From Rhodospirillales bacterium (GTDB taxonomy: Bacteria > Pseudomonadota > Alphaproteobacteria > Geminicoccales > Geminicoccaceae): DNA of 11,642 nt. The notes under the pieces are model-generated. The model saw nothing but the letters and a program-made list of their open reading frames with translations, searched no databases and was not told where the DNA came from. The position numbers were made by a program, and so were the translations under genes. Positions 6,859 to 11,642 of the stretch are shown one piece after another. The stretch's first letter is position 1. Every line of letters begins with the position of its first letter. The stretch covers positions 1 to 11,642 of the forward strand of contig SLRI01000257.1 in the NCBI GenBank assembly GCA_007131045.1, read 5' to 3'.

Positions 6859-8733
6859 ATGGCCGAGACGCCGCGACGCGACGACGCGAACGATCAGGCG
6901 ACGCCCGAGACTTCGGCCGACAACGGCGAGCGCACGCACGAGCCTGGCCACGAGGCCGAGGCCCTAGCGACGCCGGCCGAAAGTTCGAGCGCGAGCAAAG
7001 GCTCGGACGGGCAAGCGCGCGAGGTCGCCGGCGATTCGTCGCCGGACGAGAATGGCGAGGCCCGGCCGGCGCGGCGCAAGCGGACACGCAAAACTGCCGC
7101 CAAGCGCGAGCCGGAACCGGCCGATACCGCGGCAGCGCTCGAGCAATTGGAGAACGCCAGCGACGACGACGGTTCGGGCGGCGATATCGGGTTGCCGGCC
7201 GAGTTGTTCGGCATGGAGCCGTCGGGCATGGAGCCGTCGAGTGAGCCGGGCGAGCAGCCGACGCCGCGCCGCGGCAAGGTGCGCGAGCCCTATCGCGATC
7301 GGGACGCAGAGCGGGAGCCAGAGCGCGACCGCGGCAATCGTGAGCGCGGCAATCGTGTCCGGCCCGATCGGGAAAGGGGCGAGCGGGAGCGCACTGACCG
7401 GGACCGCGGTGACCGGGGGGAAAGACAGCGGGGTGAGCGGGAGCGGGAAGTCACGGTCGAGGCACGCTCGGACTTGCCGCCGATCAGTCTCACCGAGCTC
7501 AAGCGCCGTCCGGCCGCCGAGCTTCTCCGTTACGCCGAAGAGATCGGCATCGAGAATGCCAGCACCCTCAAGAAGGGTGACCTCGTTTTTGCCGTCTTGA
7601 AAGAGCTGGCGAAGACAGGAGTCCCGATAACCGGCGACGGAGTCCTTGAAATACTGCAGGACGGTTTCGGCTTCCTGCGTTCGCCGGATATGAATTATTT
7701 TGCCGGTCCGGACGACGTTTATGTTTCGCCGTCGCAGATCAGGCGTTTTGCGCTGCGCACCGGCGATATCGTCGAGGGCCAGGTGCGTGCACCCAAGGAG
7801 GGCGAGCGTTATTTCGCCCTGCTCAAGGCGAACACGATCAACCTCGATCCGCCCGAGATCGCGCGGCATCGTATCCACTTCGAGAACCTCGTGCCGTACT
7901 TCCCCACCCGCAAGCTCAGCCTCGAGGTGCAGGGCAGGAAGGACGTCAGCACGCGGATCATCGATATCGTCTGCCCCTTGGGCAAGGGTCAGCGGGCGCT
8001 CATCGTGGCCCCCCCACGGACCGGCAAGACGGTCTTGATGCAGAACATCGCGACCGCCATCTCGCACAATCACCCCGAGGTCTATCTCATCGTTCTGCTG
8101 ATCGACGAGCGGCCCGAGGAGGTGACCGACATGCAGCGGACGGTGAAGGGCGAGGTGGTGAGCTCGACCTTCGACGAACCGGCGGCGCGCCACGTCCAGG
8201 TCGCTGAAATGGTGATCGAGAAGGCCAAGCGGCTGGTCGAGCACGGCCGTGACGTCGTCATTCTCCTCGATTCCATCACCCGTCTGGCGCGCGCTTACAA
8301 CACCGTGGTGCCGAGTTCCGGCAAGGTCTTGACCGGTGGCGTCGATGCCAATGCGTTGCAGCGGCCCAAGCGCTTCTTCGGCGCGGCGCGCAACATCGAG
8401 GATGCGGGCTCGCTGACCATCATCGCCACCGCCCTGATCGACACGGGCTCGCGCATGGACGAGGTGATCTTCGAGGAGTTCAAAGGCACGGGCAATTCCG
8501 AGATCGTCCTCGATCGCCGGGTCGCCGACAAGCGCGTCTTCCCGTCGCTGGACATCAACAAGTCGGGTACCCGGCGCGAGGAACTGCTGGTCGACAAGAT
8601 GACGCTGCAGCGCATGTGGGTCCTGCGCCGCATCCTCAACCCGATGGGCACCACCGATTCGGTGGAGTTCCTGATGGACAAGATGCGGCTCGCCAAGACC
8701 AACGACGAGTTCTGGGGCACGATGAACTCGTGA
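6859..8733 (+). CDS. rho: Transcription termination factor Rho with long disordered N-terminal extension
   Basis: Rho is the hexameric RNA-dependent ATPase that loads on untranslated RNA and releases RNA polymerase. Residues about 209-624 form a standard Rho of roughly 415 residues: SLTELKRRPAAELL helical domain, cold-shock RNA-binding domain with DGFGFLRS and YVSPSQIRRF, Walker A PPRTGKT at 385-391, Walker B VVILLDS, the Q-loop region around VLTGGVDANALQRPKR, and the R-loop around EFKGTGNSE. Ahead of it lie about 208 residues absent from E. coli Rho. They comprise an acidic Ala/Glu/Ser part (1-65), a Lys/Arg patch (ARRKRTRKTAAKR), an acidic part, and a block at about 137-197 made largely of Arg, Asp, Glu and Gly. 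ATG 6859 has GAGGG 4 nt upstream; TTG 6835 has AGAGG 5 nt upstream and would add eight residues, so the start is open. The gene is convergent with the metallophosphoesterase gene, with 13 bp between the stops. Confidence 0.97.
   Translation: MAETPRRDDANDQATPETSADNGERTHEPGHEAEALATPAESSSASKGSDGQAREVAGDSSPDENGEARPARRKRTRKTAAKREPEPADTAAALEQLENASDDDGSGGDIGLPAELFGMEPSGMEPSSEPGEQPTPRRGKVREPYRDRDAEREPERDRGNRERGNRVRPDRERGERERTDRDRGDRGERQRGEREREVTVEARSDLPPISLTELKRRPAAELLRYAEEIGIENASTLKKGDLVFAVLKELAKTGVPITGDGVLEILQDGFGFLRSPDMNYFAGPDDVYVSPSQIRRFALRTGDIVEGQVRAPKEGERYFALLKANTINLDPPEIARHRIHFENLVPYFPTRKLSLEVQGRKDVSTRIIDIVCPLGKGQRALIVAPPRTGKTVLMQNIATAISHNHPEVYLIVLLIDERPEEVTDMQRTVKGEVVSSTFDEPAARHVQVAEMVIEKAKRLVEHGRDVVILLDSITRLARAYNTVVPSSGKVLTGGVDANALQRPKRFFGAARNIEDAGSLTIIATALIDTGSRMDEVIFEEFKGTGNSEIVLDRRVADKRVFPSLDINKSGTRREELLVDKMTLQRMWVLRRILNPMGTTDSVEFLMDKMRLAKTNDEFWGTMNS
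7210..7239 (+). repeat. Exact 15-bp tandem duplication in the rho extension
   Basis: The unit ggcatggagccgtcg occurs twice head to tail (7210-7224 and 7225-7239), giving GMEPSGMEPS in the protein. It suggests recent slippage expansion in a stretch under little sequence constraint. Confidence 0.9.
7331..7357 (+). repeat. 12-bp direct repeat at 15-bp period in the Arg-rich block of rho
   Basis: The motif gcggcaatcgtg occurs at 7331-7342 and again at 7346-7357, coding for two RGNR-type units. It has the same 15-bp period as the repeat at 7210-7239 and points to growth of the extension by in-frame duplication. Confidence 0.85.
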
Positions 8734-8746
8734 TGGCCGCCGAGGC

Positions 8747-9568
8747 TCAGCGGAGCGGTTGGGCTCCCGGATTGCCACCGAACCGATAGGGTCCGGCAAA
8801 ATGTCCGATATAGGTTTGGTGGGTCACCAGGCCGCCATCCTCCGTCCAGCGATGCAGGTGAAAGCCCGGCGGCTCCATGACGAAAGCAGGATCGCCGCCG
8901 TCGAGACCGAGGACCACTTGGTGGGCAACGCCGGGTGCGACGCTCACCGGAATGCCGAGCCAGCGATAGAAGATTGGTCGATGGACGTGGCCGCAAACGA
9001 TGCGCACGATGTGATGCGCATGGCGGGTGAGTAGCGCCTCGAGGTCTGGATCGGCCGCGAGCCCGATCTTGTCCATGAAGCCGATGCCGGTTTCGCCCGG
9101 CGGGTGGTGGACCATGACCAGCACCGGGCGCTGCCCGGAGTTTTCCAACTCGGTCTCGAGCCAGAAGCGGCGCGCCGTGCAGAGCGCGCCGTGCGCGGCA
9201 CCCGGAACGAGACTGTCGAGGGCCAAAAGCCGGAGATCGCCGAGGTCGACGGTGTAGTGGCAAAACGGTCCGACGGGGCCGAGTTCGACCACGCCGGCGA
9301 GTGTTCGCATCGCCTCTCGGTCGTCGTGGTTGCCGGGGATGGCGTAGACCGGCATCGGCAGTCGGGCGAGTTCCGGTGCGATGAGCGCATAAGCCTCGGG
9401 CTCGCCGTCATTGGTGAGATCGCCCGTGAACAGCACGGCGTCCGGTCGTGGTCGCGCCGCGAGCACGGCGTCCACCGCGGCTGCCAGCATCGCACGGGTG
9501 TCGACGACGTCGGCAAACAGCGTGCCCGGTGGCCGGACGTGGCTGTCGGAGATCTGGGCGATCAGCAT
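8747..9568 (-). CDS. GpdQ/CpdA-like metallophosphoesterase (class III phosphodiesterase)
   Basis: This 273-residue calcineurin-like phosphoesterase with a dinuclear metal centre has every metal motif: DSH (D8, H10), GD (D50), GNHD (N80), HH in MVHHPP (154-155) and GHVH (H194, H196). Spacing and length closely follow Enterobacter GpdQ (274 residues, glycerophosphodiesterase). The C-terminal HQTYIGHFAGPYRF parallels the GpdQ ending. The related CpdA hydrolyses cAMP, so the substrate could be a glycerophosphodiester or a cyclic nucleotide; the sequence does not decide. There is no signal peptide, so it is cytosolic. It starts at ATG 9568, 6 nt after the stop of the upstream quinone oxidoreductase gene on the same strand, so the two are almost certainly co-transcribed. 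It is convergent with rho. Confidence 0.9.
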   Translation of the reverse strand: MLIAQISDSHVRPPGTLFADVVDTRAMLAAAVDAVLAARPRPDAVLFTGDLTNDGEPEAYALIAPELARLPMPVYAIPGNHDDREAMRTLAGVVELGPVGPFCHYTVDLGDLRLLALDSLVPGAAHGALCTARRFWLETELENSGQRPVLVMVHHPPGETGIGFMDKIGLAADPDLEALLTRHAHHIVRIVCGHVHRPIFYRWLGIPVSVAPGVAHQVVLGLDGGDPAFVMEPPGFHLHRWTEDGGLVTHQTYIGHFAGPYRFGGNPGAQPLR

Positions 9569-9574
9569 CGCCGC

Positions 9575-10555
9575 TCAGGGCAAGAGGATGGTGGAGCCGG
9601 TGGTGCTCCGGCCTTCGAGGGCTTGGTGCGCTTTTGCGGCATCCGTCAGCGCGAAGCGCTGGTTGACCTCGATCTTCACCGCTCCCTTGGCGACCACATC
9701 GATCAGGTCGGCCGCACAAGCCTCGAGGTCGGCCCGCGTGGCGGTATAGCTCGCGAGCGTCGGCCGGGTGACATAGAGCGAGCCCTTGGCTGCGAGGATC
9801 CCGAGATTGACGCCGGTGACGGCGCCGGAGGCGTTGCCGAAGCTGACCAGAAGGCCACGCGGCATCAAGCAGTCGAGCGAGGCCTCGAAGGTGTCCTTGC
9901 CGACGCCGTCATAGACCACGGGCACACCTTTGCCGCCGGTGATCTCCTTGACCCGTTCGGCGATGTTTTCCTCGCGGTAGAGGATGACGTGATCGTAGCC
10001 ATGCGCCTTGGCGAGCGCCGCCTTTTCTTCGTTGCCGGCCGTGCCGATGACGGTGGCACCGAGATGTTTCGCCCATTGCCCGGCAATCGTCCCGACGCCG
10101 CCGGCCGCCGCGTGAACGAGGATCGTGTCGCCCGCCTTCACCCTGTACGTCTGACGCAACAGGTACTGGGCGGTCATGCCCTTCAGCATCATCGCGGCCG
10201 CCGTCTCATCGTCGATGCTATCTGGAATGGCGACCACCTTTTCGGCGGGGATCACGCGCTCGGTCGTATAAGCGCCCAGCGGCCCCGTGCCGTAGGCGAC
10301 CCGTTGTCCGGTCTGCAGCGTCGTCACCCCCTCGCCCACGGCCTCGACGACGCCAGCGGCCTCGAGCCCCGGGGTGAAGGGCATGCCCGTGGGTGGTGGG
10401 TAGAGGCCGGTGCGGAAATAAGTGTCGATGTAGTTGAGGCCGATCGCGGTGTGGCGGATGCGGATCTCGCCCTTGCCCGGTGTCCCCACCTCGCCGCTTC
10501 CGACCTCCAGCACCTCGGGTCCACCGAACTCGCGGATGATGATCTTGGTTGCCAT
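9575..10555 (-). CDS. qor: NADPH:quinone oxidoreductase, zeta-crystallin type (zinc-free MDR)
   Basis: This 326-residue member of the medium-chain dehydrogenase/reductase superfamily is of the QorA/zeta-crystallin branch, which reduces quinones or activated alkenes with NADPH in the cytosol. It shows the catalytic-domain stretch GLNYIDTYFRTGLY (39-52), PGLEAAGVVEAVGEGV (62-77), the Rossmann nucleotide loop AAAGGVG (149-155) and YDGVGKDTFEASL. The zinc-binding cysteine cluster of alcohol dehydrogenases is absent, as expected for this branch. The start is secure: ATG 10555 has GGGAGGAC on the minus strand just upstream. It is the first gene of a two-gene unit with the metallophosphoesterase, 6 nt apart, and diverges from the DUF6489 gene across 166 bp. 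The real quinone or enone substrate is unknown. Confidence 0.94.
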   Translation of the reverse strand: MATKIIIREFGGPEVLEVGSGEVGTPGKGEIRIRHTAIGLNYIDTYFRTGLYPPPTGMPFTPGLEAAGVVEAVGEGVTTLQTGQRVAYGTGPLGAYTTERVIPAEKVVAIPDSIDDETAAAMMLKGMTAQYLLRQTYRVKAGDTILVHAAAGGVGTIAGQWAKHLGATVIGTAGNEEKAALAKAHGYDHVILYREENIAERVKEITGGKGVPVVYDGVGKDTFEASLDCLMPRGLLVSFGNASGAVTGVNLGILAAKGSLYVTRPTLASYTATRADLEACAADLIDVVAKGAVKIEVNQRFALTDAAKAHQALEGRSTTGSTILLP

Positions 10556-10560
10556 GTCTT

Positions 10561-10568
10561 GTCCTCCC
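10561..10568 (-). promoter_or_regulatory. Strong Shine-Dalgarno site of the quinone oxidoreductase gene
   Basis: On the minus strand GGGAGGAC, containing GGAGG at 10563-10567, sits 7 nt from the ATG at 10555. It is the best ribosome-binding site in the window and rules out the longer open frame reaching 10675. Confidence 0.85.
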
Positions 10569-10721
10569 GTTGAACGGCATCTCGACTCAGGTGCTAGGCC
10601 GGATCGGGGCGACGAGCAAGTTGTGGTGGGTCCGGACGGCATGGCTGTTGCCGTGCTGGCCGTGCGCCGGCGCACTGCGCTATAAGCCGCACTAGAGGGT
10701 CACAGGCAGTGGAGACAGGTC

Positions 10722-11015
10722 TTGAAGTTCAATATCGAGGTCGAGTGCACACCGGACGAAGCGCGGCGGTTTCTCGGTCTGCCCGAGGTGGCAGCGATGC
10801 AGGAGCGGCTGATCGAGGAGATGGAGGTGCAGCTCAAGGAGACGATTCGAACGATGGACGGCAAGGCGATGCTGGAGCAGTGGCTGCCGGTCGGCATCAA
10901 GGGTGTCGGGCAGTTCCAGTCTTTCTGGACCCAGCTCGCGGCAGCGGCCGCCGGCGTGCAGCGCAATCGCAAGGAGCGGGCACCCGAAAAGGCTGATAAC
11001 GACGACAAGTCCTGA
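10722..11015 (+). CDS. DUF6489-like small protein, TTG start
   Basis: This 97-residue protein begins MKFNIEVECTPDEARRFLGLP and contains MQERLIEEMEVQ, MLEQWLPVGIKG and QFQSFWTQ. I recognise this pattern as the alphaproteobacterial DUF6489 family, whose role is not established. It is predicted cytosolic and mostly helical, with a charged disordered tail (RNRKERAPEKADNDDKS). The start is TTG 10722, preceded by GGAG about 7 nt upstream; no ATG or GTG fits the conserved N-terminus. The mnmE frame begins only 4 nt after its stop, so the two genes are likely translationally coupled. The upstream gap 10556-10721 should hold divergent promoters; TATAAG at 10681-10686 could be a -10 box but has no -35 at proper spacing. 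Confidence 0.82.
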   Translation: MKFNIEVECTPDEARRFLGLPEVAAMQERLIEEMEVQLKETIRTMDGKAMLEQWLPVGIKGVGQFQSFWTQLAAAAAGVQRNRKERAPEKADNDDKS

Positions 11016-11019
11016 TCTG

Positions 11020-11642
11020 TTGTCGGAGTCCGAGGAAAGGGCAACGATCTTCGCCGCCGCTACCGGCCTCGGACGGTCCGCAGTAGCGGTGCTGCGCGTG
11101 TCGGGACACGCAGTTCCGCAGGTGGCCCGCCGCCTGGCTGGACGGCTGCCGGCGCCGCGTCGTGCGACGCTGGGCACCCTGAGCGATCCCACGGACGGTA
11201 GACTGATCGACGAAGCGCTGCTGCTCTATTTTCCCGGGCCGTCGAGTTTCACCGGCGAGGACGTACTCGAGATCCAGCATCACGGCAGTGCCGCCGTTGG
11301 ACGTCTGCTGTCGGACGTGCTGAGCCGTATGCCGGATTTGCGTCCGGCGGCGCCCGGCGAGTTCACCAAGCGGGCGTTCTTGTCCGGCAAGCTCGATCTG
11401 ACCCAGGCGGAGGGCTTGGCCGACCTGATCGAAGCCGAGACGGCAGCACAGGCGCGGGCAGCGCTTCGCCAGATGGCCGGCGCGCAGGGGCGGCTCTACG
11501 CGGCTTGGCGAGAGCAGTTGCTGCAGGCGCTGGCGATCCTCGAGGCGGAGATCGATTTTGCCGCGGAGGAGGAGGTGCCTGATGCCCTCTGGCGCTCGCT
11601 CGAGCCGAATCTTGCGGCGACACAGGGCGCAATCGACCGGCA
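11020..11642 (+). CDS. mnmE: tRNA modification GTPase MnmE (TrmE), N-terminal part
   Basis: With MnmG, MnmE installs the 5-carboxymethylaminomethyl group on U34 of tRNAs. About 207 codons are present, out of some 440-455 for the family, and the frame runs off the window. The N-terminal formyl-THF-binding domain is clear: TIFAAATGLGRSAVAVLRVSG, GRLIDEALLLYFPGPSSFTG and GEDVLEIQHHG. The start of the helical domain follows, with PGEFTKRAFLSGKLDLTQAE and GLADLIEAETAAQARAALRQ. The G domain (P-loop) and the C-terminal CxGK motif lie outside. I place the start at TTG 11020 because no ATG or GTG fits close to the conserved TIFA; it lacks a clear ribosome-binding site, consistent with coupling to the DUF6489 gene ending 4 nt earlier. 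In many alphaproteobacteria mnmE follows rho and precedes mnmG, rsmG and parAB. Confidence 0.94.
   Translation, partial: MSESEERATIFAAATGLGRSAVAVLRVSGHAVPQVARRLAGRLPAPRRATLGTLSDPTDGRLIDEALLLYFPGPSSFTGEDVLEIQHHGSAAVGRLLSDVLSRMPDLRPAAPGEFTKRAFLSGKLDLTQAEGLADLIEAETAAQARAALRQMAGAQGRLYAAWREQLLQALAILEAEIDFAAEEEVPDALWRSLEPNLAATQGAIDR

Noticed and set aside
8733..8753. Bidirectional terminator between rho and the convergent phosphoesterase gene
   Set aside because: Only a 4-bp CCGC/GCGG pairing is present and no T-run; the 13-bp gap between the stops gives no real support.
6964..8799. Long minus-strand open frame (611 codons) opposite rho
   Set aside because: It is antisense to the conserved Rho core, where the codon constraint is explained by Rho; the product shows no motif.
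9104..10573. Plus-strand open frame (489 codons) opposite the phosphoesterase and quinone oxidoreductase genes
   Set aside because: It spans two well-supported minus-strand genes and their junction; composition is typical of an antisense shadow.
10556..10675. N-terminal extension of the quinone oxidoreductase up to 10675
   Set aside because: The extra 40 residues have no family counterpart, and a strong GGAGG site fixes the start at ATG 10555.
1..11642. CRISPR array, insertion sequence, tRNA or phage elements
   Set aside because: I looked for spaced repeats, transposase-like frames, terminal inverted repeats and tRNA-like sequence and saw none.

Overview
The window is about 11.6 kb of GC-rich (roughly two-thirds G+C), densely coding chromosomal DNA. 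Gene content and order point to an alphaproteobacterium, probably of Rhodospirillales type. The markers are a PPDK regulatory protein (DUF299/RP001 family) divergent from hemE, followed by hemJ, rho, a DUF6489 protein and mnmE. This is the conserved alphaproteobacterial block that borders the replication origin in Caulobacter and Rickettsia. I see no tRNA, rRNA, CRISPR array, insertion sequence or phage gene.

Layout. (1) Positions 1-770 (+) hold the C-terminal part of a D-alanyl-D-alanine carboxypeptidase/endopeptidase (PBP4/DacB, family S13). (2) Convergent with it, 784-4715 holds three minus-strand genes: a membrane-anchored PAS-GGDEF-EAL protein whose EAL domain has lost key residues, an unrecognised single-pass coiled-coil membrane protein, and the PPDK regulatory kinase/phosphorylase. 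(3) Positions 4716-5175 (about 460 bp) are non-coding. This stretch has a cluster of degenerate DnaA-box-like motifs, a sharply AT-rich segment and a GC-rich hairpin; I propose it as the chromosome origin. (4) Positions 5176-8733 (+) hold hemE, hemJ and rho. HemJ apparently starts at CTG, and Rho carries a disordered N-terminal extension of about 208 residues. (5) Positions 8747-10555 (-) hold a two-gene unit, a zeta-crystallin-type quinone oxidoreductase followed by a GpdQ/CpdA-like metallophosphoesterase. It interrupts the otherwise rightward block. (6) Positions 10722-11642 (+) hold a DUF6489 protein and the first ~207 codons of mnmE.

How the parts fit. HemE and HemJ are two steps of tetrapyrrole synthesis. 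Rho terminates transcription and MnmE modifies tRNA wobble uridines. These are housekeeping genes transcribed away from the putative origin, as are the minus-strand genes to its left, so both arms read as leading-strand genes. The least ordinary features are the origin candidate, the degenerate EAL domain beside an intact GGDEF domain, the Rho extension, and the number of apparent non-ATG starts (CTG for hemJ, TTG for the DUF6489 gene and mnmE, GTG for the GGDEF-EAL gene and ppsR). I found no convincing wholly new multigene system.
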